A DNA stretch of 64,000 bases from Metapseudomonas otitidis. Its GTDB lineage: Bacteria > Pseudomonadota > Gammaproteobacteria > Pseudomonadales > Pseudomonadaceae. The stretch's first letter is position 1; each line of letters starts with the position of its first letter. The DNA is taken from the NCBI RefSeq assembly GCF_900111835.1, contig NZ_FOJP01000004.1:104668-168667 (forward strand), given 5' to 3'. The notes below the pieces were generated by a model. That model searched no databases, was not told the DNA's origin, and saw only the letters and a list, made by a program, of their open reading frames with translations. Shown here one piece after another: positions 8,099 to 15,853 of the stretch. Made by a program: the position numbers and the translations under genes.

Positions 8099-9796
8099 TC
8101 AGAACAGCCACTTGGCCTGCACCTGCCCGGAAAAGCCGTTGCGAGCGGTCGCGTTGTAGCTGCCCAGGCTGAGGCTCACGCTGCTGCCGTCGCCACGCAG
8201 CAAGGCCAGGGACAGGTCCAGCTGGTAGCTGTCGCGGGGCAGGCGCTGGCCCGGCGTGGAGAAGGCGTTTCCACCGCCGATGAAGCGGGCGTTGGTGTCC
8301 AGGGCGTTGCCGATCAGCTCGTGGCGCCAGGTCATCTGCACGGCCGGCTGCAGGTGGGTGCCACCGGAGAGCGGCAGGTCCATGCCCAGGCGTGCGCCAA
8401 CGCGGCTGGCCAGGCGGTCCTGGCGCTCGCCATCGACGTCCAGGCCCAGGGCGCCGGCATGGCGTTCCTTGTAGCTGTCCAGGTGCAGTTGGCTCCACTC
8501 CAGGCCGGCCAGCGGCGTCAGGGTCGCCTGGCGGGTCAGTTGCAGCGGCAGTCCGGCTTCCAGCAGGGCGCTGTATTGCTGGCCGTCGAAGCGACCTTCG
8601 GCGGTGCCGCCGAGGACGGTGTCGCGACGGGTCTCGAAGCGCTGCTGGGCGTAGCCGAGCATACCGTCCAGGTACCAGGCACCGAAGTCGCGGCTGGCGT
8701 AGGCGCTGAGCTGGTAGGTGTCGATGTCGCTGCCGTCACCCTTGCGCTCGCCCTGCTGGTTGAGGTTGACCGTGCCGTAGCTGAAGGCGGCCCCGGCAAC
8801 CCAATCCTCGTTGAGGCGGGTATCCAGGCCCAGGGTCATGCCCTGGGTGTGGCTGTCGTAGCCGCTGTAGCCGGCGTGGCTGCGCTGGTCGAGGCGGCCA
8901 CCGAAGGCCTGGATCCAGAAGCCCTGCGCCGGGGCACGGGCGGCCTTTCCGGCAGCGTCGGCATTGCTGGCCAGCCACTGGCTGGCGTCGCTGTCCATCA
9001 GGCCCAGCGCCAGCGCGCTGTCATCCTGGGCACGCAGACCATGGAGGCGGCCGGAGAGGCTGTGCCAGATGCTGTTGCGCATGAATTGCAAGACAAGCTC
9101 GTGAGCGGAGTTACTCTGAGGCGCCAGGTGGGTCAGGGTTTCGCGCTGGGCTTCGGGTGTCATCCCATCCAGTAGCCGGATGGACCGCTGCAGAGCGCCT
9201 GGCTCACCCCGCAGGGTATCCAGTTGATTCGCTATGGACTGCGCAGGGCTGCTTGCAATGCTTCTGAGTTGGCGTGCGGGTTGCCCCGCTACGTTGACTG
9301 CGGATCCGCCGATGACAAAAAAGCTCAAGGGCAGAATGATCGGAACACTATCGTCGTAGGTCGTGATGACGACGTAGTAGTGGGTACCTGCTTCCAACTG
9401 AGCGTTCAACTGAGGGCAGTAAGGGTTGCCCGAGGTGCTGCAGGCCGTGGAGACCTCGTTGCCATCGTCATCCTGACCGATCAGGTTGGCAGTCGGGTCG
9501 GATGGATCGAAGGTGCCCCGGTAGAAGTACATGTAGGGGTCTTCGAAGGCTGAGGCGTCCATTCCGACGGTGTAGATCCCGTCCGTGTTGGGTGTGAAGA
9601 ACTGGAATACGTATTGGAACGACACATTTGGGCCCGTATCGGGGCGTTTGTATGTGCCGATGGTTGCCGTGTCCAAAGTAAAGGTGGTTGTGGCGGGGTA
9701 AGCGTGTAGGGGAAGTGTCAGCCCCACTAGCACCGATAACAGGCCCGTAGTGGTTTCCAGCCTGCGAGATTTAGAAGCATTTTGGGCAGGCTGCAT
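8099..9796 (-). CDS. Autotransporter (type Va secretion), paralogue 1
   Basis: 565 residues: a signal-like N-terminus with a hydrophobic run (about 17-35, TTGLLSVLVGLTLPLHA), then a beta-rich passenger of about 150 residues (ATTTFTLDTATIGTY, DPYMYFYRGTFDPSD, IGQDDDGNEV). A helical linker (LDTLRGEPGALQRSIRLLDGMTPEAQ) leads into a 12-strand autotransporter beta-barrel (about 290-565) ending in the required C-terminal Phe (KWLF). The barrel is almost identical to that of the next gene, whereas the passenger diverges. The upstream 284 bp is AT-richer than its surroundings and GGAGGAG precedes the ATG. It sits inside the atu cluster without an evident metabolic role. Confidence 0.85.
   Translation of the reverse strand: MQPAQNASKSRRLETTTGLLSVLVGLTLPLHAYPATTTFTLDTATIGTYKRPDTGPNVSFQYVFQFFTPNTDGIYTVGMDASAFEDPYMYFYRGTFDPSDPTANLIGQDDDGNEVSTACSTSGNPYCPQLNAQLEAGTHYYVVITTYDDSVPIILPLSFFVIGGSAVNVAGQPARQLRSIASSPAQSIANQLDTLRGEPGALQRSIRLLDGMTPEAQRETLTHLAPQSNSAHELVLQFMRNSIWHSLSGRLHGLRAQDDSALALGLMDSDASQWLASNADAAGKAARAPAQGFWIQAFGGRLDQRSHAGYSGYDSHTQGMTLGLDTRLNEDWVAGAAFSYGTVNLNQQGERKGDGSDIDTYQLSAYASRDFGAWYLDGMLGYAQQRFETRRDTVLGGTAEGRFDGQQYSALLEAGLPLQLTRQATLTPLAGLEWSQLHLDSYKERHAGALGLDVDGERQDRLASRVGARLGMDLPLSGGTHLQPAVQMTWRHELIGNALDTNARFIGGGNAFSTPGQRLPRDSYQLDLSLALLRGDGSSVSLSLGSYNATARNGFSGQVQAKWLF
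8175..9060. repeat. Near-identical block shared by the two autotransporter genes, copy 1
   Basis: About 0.9 kb encoding the linker end and most of the beta-barrel is repeated at a constant offset of about 1982 bp. Only scattered substitutions are seen by eye (for example catcgacg/catctacg and ggcgttcc/ggcgctcc). Identity falls sharply on both sides, in the passenger and at the last strands. Confidence 0.85.
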
Positions 9797-10080
9797 GGCT
9801 CCTCCGGGTCCAGTCTTGGCAGGTGTAACTGCAGCCTAGACTTGGATGGGGAGTGCAGGCCTGCTAAAGGCTTTCTGGTCAATATTTATGTTCTCTTTTA
9901 TCTGTAAGACTTTCCTTTCATGTTGCGGGGGAGTTGATCATTGCCCATGTGCTGCGGCTTTTGCTGCCCGGTGATGACGAGCAGACAGCGCAGATGTCCG
10001 CCTACAGCGATGCTCTGACAGTACTCGGCTTGGTCTGGAACGGCGGCGGAATGACTCCGCCGCCGGGTTTCAGGAGCTGA
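9797..10080. other. Intergenic region between tandem autotransporters
   Basis: No gene is seen. The part nearest paralogue 1 (about 9870-9930) is AT-rich on the strand leading into that gene and may hold its promoter. The part next to paralogue 2 contains the hairpin listed separately. Confidence 0.4.
10042..10064 (-). terminator. Hairpin downstream of autotransporter paralogue 2
   Basis: A perfect 9-bp stem (GGCGGCGGA / TCCGCCGCC) with loop ATGAC lies 17 bases past the stop of the 10081-11748 gene. There is no strong T-run, so termination may be partial. Confidence 0.5.
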
Positions 10081-11748
10081 TCAGAACAGCCACTTGGCCT
10101 GCAGTTGGCCGGCGAAGCCGCTGCGGGCGGTCGCCGTGTCACCACTCAGGCCCAGGCTCACGCTGCTGCCGTCGGCACGCAGCATGGCCAGGGACAGGTC
10201 CAGCTGGTAGCTGTCGCGGGGCAGGCGCTGGCCCGGTGTGGAGAAGGCGTTGCCGCCGCCGATGAAGCGGGCGTTGGTGTCCAGGGCGTTGCCGATCAGC
10301 TCGTGGCGCCAGGTCATCTGCACGGCCGGCTGCAGGTGGGTGCCACCGGAGAGCGGCAGGTCCATGCCCAGGCGTGCGCCAACGCGGCTGGCCAGGCGGT
10401 CCTGGCGCTCGCCATCTACGTCCAGGCCCAGGGCGCCGGCATGGCGCTCCTTGTAGCTGTCCAGGTGCAGTTGGCTCCACTCCAGGCCGGCCAGCGGCGT
10501 CAGGGTTGCCTGGCTGGTCAGCCGCAGCGGCAGACCGGCTTCCAGCAGGGCGCTGTATTGCTGGCCGTCGAAGCGACCTTCGGCGGTGCCGCCGAGGACG
10601 GTGTCGCGGCGGGTCTCGAAGCGTTGCTGGGCGTAGCCGAGCATACCGTCCAGGTACCAGGCGCCGAAGTCGCGGCTGGCGTAGGCGCTGAGCTGGTAGG
10701 TGTCGATGTCGCTGCCGTCACCCTTGCGCTCGCCTTGCTGGTTGAGGTTGACCGTGCCGTAGCTGAAGGCGGCACCGGCAACCCACGCGTCGTTGAGGCG
10801 GGTGTCCAGGCCCAGGGTCATGCCCTGGGTGTGGCTGTCGTAGCCGCTGTAGCCGGCGTGGCTGCGCTGATCGAGGCGGCCACCGAAGGCCTGGATCCAG
10901 AAACCCTGTGCCGGGGCACGGGCGGCCTTGCCGGCAGCGTCGGCATTGCTGGCCAGCCACTGGCTGGCGTCGCTGTCCACCAGCCCCAGGGCCAGCGCGC
11001 TGTCATCCTGGGCACGCAGACCATGGAGGCGGCCGGAGAGGCTGTTCCAGACGCTGTGCTGCACGGATTGCAAGGCGAGCTCATGGGCGACGTTGCTCTG
11101 CGGGGCGATGCGCGCCAGGGTCGCGCGCTTGGCCTCGGGGGTCATGGCATCCAGCAGGCGGATGGTGTCCTGCAGCGCACCTGCCTGGCCGCGCAGAGCG
11201 TCCAGTTGGGCGGCAGCCCCTACCGACGGTGTGCCGGAGAAGGGCACCAGGGCCGTGCCGCTGGATTCGCCACCGACGTCCACCGCCATATCACCAGTGA
11301 CGAAGAAGCTCAGCGGCAGGACGATCGGGACGCCGCCGTTATAGGTGGTGATCACCAGGTAGTAGTCGACACCTGCTTCCAGGTCCATCGTCAACTGAGG
11401 GCAGTGAAAGGCCCCTGAGGTATTGCAGGCCGTGGACACCCTGTTGCCGTCGTCGTCTTGGCCTATCAGGTTGGCGGCCGGGTCGTTCGGGTCGAAGCTG
11501 CCCCGGTAGAAGTACATGTACGGGTCGTTGAACGCCGATGCGTCCATGCCGAAGGTGTAGCTGCCGGTCGTGGACGGGGTGAAGTACTGGTACACGTACT
11601 GGAAATTGCTGCCACTGGAACCGGCCCGGCTGTAGGTGCCGATGGTGGCGTTGTCCAGGGTGAAGCTGGTGGTCACGGCCGCCTGGGCCAGCGGGGTGAA
11701 GGCGAAGCCCAGCAGGAAGGGCAGCAAGCGTGGGGAAATGCGTGTCAT
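10081..11748 (-). CDS. Autotransporter (type Va secretion), paralogue 2
   Basis: 555 residues from ATG 11748, chosen because it gives a clean signal peptide (MTRISPRLLPFLLGFAF..., cleavage after AQA). The passenger (about 25-170) has the same motif order as paralogue 1 (TSFTLDNATIGTY, DPYMYFYRGSFDPND, IGQDDDGNRV) but is clearly diverged. A helical linker and a near-identical barrel ending in KWLF follow. The shared N-terminal module resembles small extracellular beta-sandwich domains of unknown function; no protease triad was identified. It lies 114 bp downstream of atuG on the same strand, behind a hairpin that may separate the transcripts. Confidence 0.85.
   Translation of the reverse strand: MTRISPRLLPFLLGFAFTPLAQAAVTTSFTLDNATIGTYSRAGSSGSNFQYVYQYFTPSTTGSYTFGMDASAFNDPYMYFYRGSFDPNDPAANLIGQDDDGNRVSTACNTSGAFHCPQLTMDLEAGVDYYLVITTYNGGVPIVLPLSFFVTGDMAVDVGGESSGTALVPFSGTPSVGAAAQLDALRGQAGALQDTIRLLDAMTPEAKRATLARIAPQSNVAHELALQSVQHSVWNSLSGRLHGLRAQDDSALALGLVDSDASQWLASNADAAGKAARAPAQGFWIQAFGGRLDQRSHAGYSGYDSHTQGMTLGLDTRLNDAWVAGAAFSYGTVNLNQQGERKGDGSDIDTYQLSAYASRDFGAWYLDGMLGYAQQRFETRRDTVLGGTAEGRFDGQQYSALLEAGLPLRLTSQATLTPLAGLEWSQLHLDSYKERHAGALGLDVDGERQDRLASRVGARLGMDLPLSGGTHLQPAVQMTWRHELIGNALDTNARFIGGGNAFSTPGQRLPRDSYQLDLSLAMLRADGSSVSLGLSGDTATARSGFAGQLQAKWLF
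10157..11042. repeat. Near-identical block shared by the two autotransporter genes, copy 2
   Basis: Counterpart of the block at 8175-9060, in direct orientation. The sharp identity boundaries within otherwise diverged genes suggest recent gene conversion or a chimeric duplication rather than uniform divergence. Confidence 0.85.
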
Positions 11749-11820
11749 GAGGCCATCCGGATTGATCCGGCGCCGGGGTGGCGCCGGTTGCAAAGCGAGA
11801 TGGCACTTTAGTGTCACGTT

Positions 11821-11850
11821 GGCGCGCAGAACTGAGCGTTTCTGAGCGCC
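11821..11850 (-). terminator. Hairpin between atuG and autotransporter paralogue 2
   Basis: Interrupted inverted repeat: GGCGC-x-CAGAA, an 8-base loop, then TTCTG-x-GCGCC. It starts 13 bases past the atuG stop. There is no T-tract, so it may be an attenuator or mRNA 3' stabiliser rather than a full terminator. Confidence 0.4.
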
Positions 11851-11862
11851 GGGTCAGGAAGG

Positions 11863-12687
11863 TCAGTCGACGAACAGGTCCGGGATGAGGCTGCCGCCCT
11901 CGGGGTCGAAGCGGTAGTGCTCGAACTCGGTCTGGCCCTGTTCGCGGAGGATCTCCTCGTCCACCAGCAGGCGCCCGGTGATGCGGCGGTCTTCGCTGGA
12001 GAGGATGGCGTGGGCGGCGTCGGCCATGATCGCCGGGGTGCGGGCGCGCTTGAAGGCGTCGCGGCTGCCCAGTTCGAACTCGATGGCGGCGGTGGCGATC
12101 ATGGTCTTCGGCCACAGCGAGTTGACGCTGACGCCGTAGCGCTTGAACTCCTCGCTCATGCCCAGGGTGAGCATGCTCATGCCGTACTTGGTGACAGTGT
12201 AAGGACCGTGCTGGGTGAACCACTTGGCGTCGAGGTTCAGCGGCGGGGACAGGTTGAGGATGTGGCCGTTGCCGCTCTGCTTGAGGTAGGGCAGGGCGGC
12301 CTGGCTGCAGACCATCACCGCGCGGGTGTTGATCTGGTACATCAGGTCGAAGCGCTTGGGTTCCAGGCGCTCGACGCCCACCAGCTTGATGGCGCCGGCG
12401 TTGTTGACCAGGGCATCGATGCCGCCGAAGTGCTCGGCCGCCTGGGCCAGGGCATCGCGTACGGCGGCTTCGTCGCGCACGTCCAGTTGCAGGGGCAGGG
12501 CCCGGCCGCCGGCCGCTTCCACTTCCGCGGCGACGCTGTGGATGGTGCCTTCCAGCTTGGGATGGGGCTCGGCGCTCTTGGCGGCGATGACGATGTTGGC
12601 GCCATCGGCGGCGGCCCGCAGGGCGATCTCGCGGCCGATGCCACGGCTGGCACCGGTGATGAACAGGGTCTTGCCGGAAAGGGACAT
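11863..12687 (-). CDS. atuG: Short-chain dehydrogenase/reductase (AtuG)
   Basis: 274 residues from ATG 12687, preceded by AGGAG seven bases upstream; a further in-frame ATG at 12729 lacks such a site. Classical SDR features: TGASRGIG nucleotide-binding motif near residues 10-17, VNNAGA near 90, and an active-site YTVTK (YxxxK) near 165-170. The sequence is close to the HSDL2-like branch of SDRs (KSAEPHPKLEGTIH, NLSPPLNLD). It is the last of the contiguous atuA-G genes, 73 bp after atuF. It probably oxidises a terpenoid alcohol, aldehyde or hydroxyacyl intermediate; the exact step is not settled by sequence. Confidence 0.85.
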   Translation of the reverse strand: MSLSGKTLFITGASRGIGREIALRAAADGANIVIAAKSAEPHPKLEGTIHSVAAEVEAAGGRALPLQLDVRDEAAVRDALAQAAEHFGGIDALVNNAGAIKLVGVERLEPKRFDLMYQINTRAVMVCSQAALPYLKQSGNGHILNLSPPLNLDAKWFTQHGPYTVTKYGMSMLTLGMSEEFKRYGVSVNSLWPKTMIATAAIEFELGSRDAFKRARTPAIMADAAHAILSSEDRRITGRLLVDEEILREQGQTEFEHYRFDPEGGSLIPDLFVD

Positions 12688-12760
12688 GGGGGTGCTCCTG
12701 TTGGTGTTGTCGGGTTCCTGGCTACTCAACCTAGTCGAGTGGCGCGGTTCGAGCGGTTGT

Positions 12761-14746
12761 TCAGTCGGCGGCTTCGACCTCCACCAGCACCTGGCGGCTC
12801 TTCACCTGGTCGCCGGCGCTGACCTGCACGCGGCGGACGGTGCCGTCCATCCCGGCCTTGAGGGGGTGCTCCATCTTCATGGCCTCCAGCACCACCAGCA
12901 GTTGGCCCTTGGTGACCGGGGTGCCTTCTTCCACCAGCACGTCGACGATGGCGCCGTCCATGGGCGCCTTGACAGTGCCGGAGGCGGCGCCGACCTGGCC
13001 GCCGGCGGGTTCGTGGGTGACGTCCTGCAGTTCGATGCTGCCCTGGTGGCCCTTGAGCCACAGGCGCTCGCCGTCGTGGTGGTAGGCGAGGCGGCGGCGG
13101 ATGCCGTCCAGCTCCAGGGTGGCCCAGCGGCCGTCGCAGGTCAGCAGGCTTACGGCGACGGACTGCCCGGCGGCCTGGACCTGCAACTGCGGTTGCGGGC
13201 CGCTGACGCGGACGTCCAGCAGGACTTCGTGCTTCTGCTCGCCCTGGCGCAGCACCAGGCGCCAGGGCGCGCTGCCGGCGCTGCGCCAGCCGGCGAGGCC
13301 GGCCTGGTGGGCACGGGATTCGGCGGAGGCCTGGTAGAGCAGGGTGGCTGCGGCGGCCAGCTCCACGGCCGGCAGCGGCTGCGGGGCCAGGCTCGGGTCG
13401 GCGGCGAAGTGTTCGCCGATGAAGGCGGTGGTGGCGTGGCCGGCGGCGAATTCGGGGTGGGCCAGCAGGTTGGCGAGGAACCGCTGGTTGCCCTTGACCC
13501 CCAGCAGCACGCAGTCCTCCACGGCACGGATCAGCTTGCGCCGGGCCTCGTCACGGGTGGCGCCCCAGGCGATCACCTTGGCCAGCATGGGGTCGTAGAA
13601 GGGCGTCACCGGCTGGCCTTCCACCAGGCCGTGGTCGATGCGCACGCCGGCGCCGCTGGCGGGTTCCCAGCGCAGCACGTCGCCGGTCTGCGGCAGGAAG
13701 CCGGCGGCCGGGTCCTCGGCGTAGAGGCGGACTTCCATGGCGTGGCCGTCGAGGCGGATGTCGTCCTGGGCCAGCGGCAGGGCTTCGCCGGCGGCGACGC
13801 GGATCTGCCAGGCCACCAGGTCGAGCCCAGTGACCAGTTCGGTGACCGGGTGCTCCACCTGCAGGCGGGTGTTCATTTCCAGGAAGTAGAAGCGGCCTTC
13901 GGCGTCCAGCAGGAACTCCACGGTGCCGGCGCCCAGGTAGTTCACCGAGGCGGCCGCCTTGACGGCCGCTTCGCCCATGGCCTGGCGCAGGGACGGCGTC
14001 ATCACCGGGCAGGGGGCTTCTTCCACCACCTTCTGGTGGCGGCGCTGCACCGAGCAGTCGCGTTCGCCCAGGTAGAGGATGTGGCCGTGGCGGTCGCCGA
14101 ATACCTGGATCTCCACATGGCGCGGCTGGATCACCGCGCGTTCGAGGATCAGCTCGCCGCTGCCGAAGGCGTTCTGCGCTTCCGAGCGCGCGGTGCGGAT
14201 CTGCGCCGCCAGCTCGCTCGCCTCGTGCACCAGGCGCATGCCACGGCCGCCACCGCCGGCGCTGGCCTTGATCATCAGCGGGTAGCCGATGCGCTCGGCC
14301 TCGTGGGCGAGGGTGGCGTCGTCCTGATCGGCGCCTTCGTAGCCGGGGATGCAGGGCACGCCGGCTTCGAGCATGGCGATCTTCGACAGGCGCTTGCTGC
14401 CCATCAGGCGGATGGCCTCCACGGTGGGGCCGATGAAGGTGATGCCGGCGGCCTCGCAGGCCTGGGCGAAGGCGGCGTTCTCGGAGAGGAAGCCGTAGCC
14501 CGGGTGCACCGCATCCGCGCCGGTGCGCCGCGCGGCGTCGAGGATGGCCTCGACGCACAGGTAGGACTGGCCCACCGGTGCCGGGCCGATGCACACGGCT
14601 TCGTCGGCCAGCTGCACATGGCGCGCGTCGCGGTCGGCCTCGCTGTACACGGCCACGGTGCGGTAGCCCAGGTCGTGGGCGGTGCGCATCACCCGACAGG
14701 CGATCTCGCCCCGGTTGGCGATCAGGATCTTGTTGAATGCGGGCAT
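12761..14746 (-). CDS. atuF: Geranyl-CoA carboxylase biotin-containing alpha subunit (AtuF)
   Basis: 661 residues with the order biotin carboxylase N-domain (FNKILIANRGEIACRVMRTA), ATP-grasp (KASAGGGGRGMR near 165-176), BC C-domain (ENPVT-type MNTRLQVEHPVTE near 285-297), linker and a biotinyl domain with EAMKMEH near residue 625. The lysine of that motif carries biotin. With AtuC it forms the acyl-CoA carboxylase that carboxylates cis-geranyl-CoA. The methylcrotonyl-CoA carboxylase subunit LiuD is the close alternative, but the neighbours are atu rather than liu genes. It is separated from atuE by 299 bp containing a REP-like array, so it may have its own transcription start. Confidence 0.9.
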   Translation of the reverse strand: MPAFNKILIANRGEIACRVMRTAHDLGYRTVAVYSEADRDARHVQLADEAVCIGPAPVGQSYLCVEAILDAARRTGADAVHPGYGFLSENAAFAQACEAAGITFIGPTVEAIRLMGSKRLSKIAMLEAGVPCIPGYEGADQDDATLAHEAERIGYPLMIKASAGGGGRGMRLVHEASELAAQIRTARSEAQNAFGSGELILERAVIQPRHVEIQVFGDRHGHILYLGERDCSVQRRHQKVVEEAPCPVMTPSLRQAMGEAAVKAAASVNYLGAGTVEFLLDAEGRFYFLEMNTRLQVEHPVTELVTGLDLVAWQIRVAAGEALPLAQDDIRLDGHAMEVRLYAEDPAAGFLPQTGDVLRWEPASGAGVRIDHGLVEGQPVTPFYDPMLAKVIAWGATRDEARRKLIRAVEDCVLLGVKGNQRFLANLLAHPEFAAGHATTAFIGEHFAADPSLAPQPLPAVELAAAATLLYQASAESRAHQAGLAGWRSAGSAPWRLVLRQGEQKHEVLLDVRVSGPQPQLQVQAAGQSVAVSLLTCDGRWATLELDGIRRRLAYHHDGERLWLKGHQGSIELQDVTHEPAGGQVGAASGTVKAPMDGAIVDVLVEEGTPVTKGQLLVVLEAMKMEHPLKAGMDGTVRRVQVSAGDQVKSRQVLVEVEAAD

Positions 14747-14815
14747 CTTCGTGCTCCTGCTGGGGGACCGGAGGGCGTCCGGGATCCGGGCTGTTTGCGT
14801 TCGGTGTTGCCGGCG

Positions 14816-15037
14816 GATCGGGTTGGGGTGATCCGCCTGTTGTGTTCGGTGTAGTGGTGGATGTGAAGAGCGACATCCACCCTACGGGTGCCTCGGTGTT
14901 GCGTGGGGATCGGGTTGGGGTGATCCGCCTGTGGTGTTCGGTGTTGCGGTGGATGTGGAGAGCGATATCCACCCTACGGGTGCTTCGGTGTTGCGTGGGG
15001 ATCGGGCGTAGGGTGGATCGCGCTCTATCGATCCACC
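14816..15037. repeat. Tandem 92-bp repeat with REP-like hairpins
   Basis: Two full 92-bp units (14816-14907, 14908-14999) and the start of a third fill most of the 299-bp gap between atuE and atuF. Each holds an inverted repeat: GGTGGATGT/ACATCCACC (14856-14881), the same with one mismatch (14948-14973), and GGTGGATCG/CGATCCACC (15012-15037). The motif (CCCTACGGG next to GTGGAT hairpins) is of the Pseudomonas REP type. Confidence 0.8.
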
Positions 15038-15045
15038 GCCTGGGC

Positions 15046-15840
15046 TCACTGGGCCCAGGTCGGTTTGCGTTTCTGCACGAAGGCCAGGGTTCCCTCGGTG
15101 CCTTCGGCGCCGGTGACGGATTCGGCGAACCAGGCGGCGGCGTCGTCCAGCAGCGGGCCCAGCTCGCGTTCCTCGGTGGCCAGCAGCAGCGCCTTGGTAC
15201 GGGCGTTGGCGCCGGGGGCGCAGCGGCGCACCTGGTCGAGGGTGTCGGCCAGGCGCTGGTCCAGGGCCGCTGCGTCGGCCTCGGCGCTGTGCACCAAGTC
15301 CAGGCGCAGGGCCTCGCGGCCGTCGAAGCGGGCGGCGGTGAGGGCCAGGCGGCGGGCCTGGGTGAGGCCGATGCGCTTGACCACGAAGGGCGCGATCTGT
15401 GCCGGGAGGATGCCGAGGCTGGTCTCCGGCAGGCCGAACTGGGCGCTTTCGGCGGCCAGGGCGATGTCGGACACGCAGGCCAGGCCGAAGCCGCCGCCGA
15501 GCACCGCGCCTTCCAGCACGGCGATCACCACCTGCGGCTGGGCCTGGGCCTCTTCCAGCAGGCGGCCGAAGGCGCGGTTCAGGCGCTGGTAGGCCTCACC
15601 GCCGGTGGCGCGGGCGCTGGCCATGTCCTTGATGTCGCCGCCGGCGCAGAAGTGCCCGCCGGCCCCGCGCAGCACCAGGGCACGCACCTCGGGCGCCTGT
15701 CGCGCGGCGGCGAGCACCGCGCGCAGCTCTTCCACCATGGCCAGGCTCATGGCGTTGCGGCTCTCCGGGCGGTTGAGGGTGATGTGCAGCACGCCGTCAG
15801 CGGGCTCCAGCAGCAGGGTCTCGGTGTTCGGCAGTTCCAT
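15046..15840 (-). CDS. atuE: Isohexenylglutaconyl-CoA hydratase, crotonase fold (AtuE)
   Basis: 264 residues of the enoyl-CoA hydratase/isomerase family. The oxyanion-hole motifs are visible: HFCAGGDIKD near residues 62-71 and GAVLGGGFGLACVSD near 110-124, followed by FGLPETSLGILP. ATG 15840 is preferred over the GTG six bases upstream because GGGGGTG is correctly spaced for it. It hydrates the product of geranyl-CoA carboxylase in citronellol breakdown. The start lies 13 bases past the atuD stop, so it is in the same operon. Confidence 0.88.
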   Translation of the reverse strand: MELPNTETLLLEPADGVLHITLNRPESRNAMSLAMVEELRAVLAAARQAPEVRALVLRGAGGHFCAGGDIKDMASARATGGEAYQRLNRAFGRLLEEAQAQPQVVIAVLEGAVLGGGFGLACVSDIALAAESAQFGLPETSLGILPAQIAPFVVKRIGLTQARRLALTAARFDGREALRLDLVHSAEADAAALDQRLADTLDQVRRCAPGANARTKALLLATEERELGPLLDDAAAWFAESVTGAEGTEGTLAFVQKRKPTWAQ

Positions 15841-15853
15841 GGTCACCCCCGTC

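Noticed and set aside
12326-14854. 842-residue open frame on the plus strand opposite atuF/atuG
   Set aside because: Shadow frame of the biotin carboxylase gene, which is unambiguous on the minus strand.
14816-15037. Possible CRISPR array
   Set aside because: The whole 92-bp unit is conserved with no variable spacers, and only about 2.3 units are present with REP-like hairpins.
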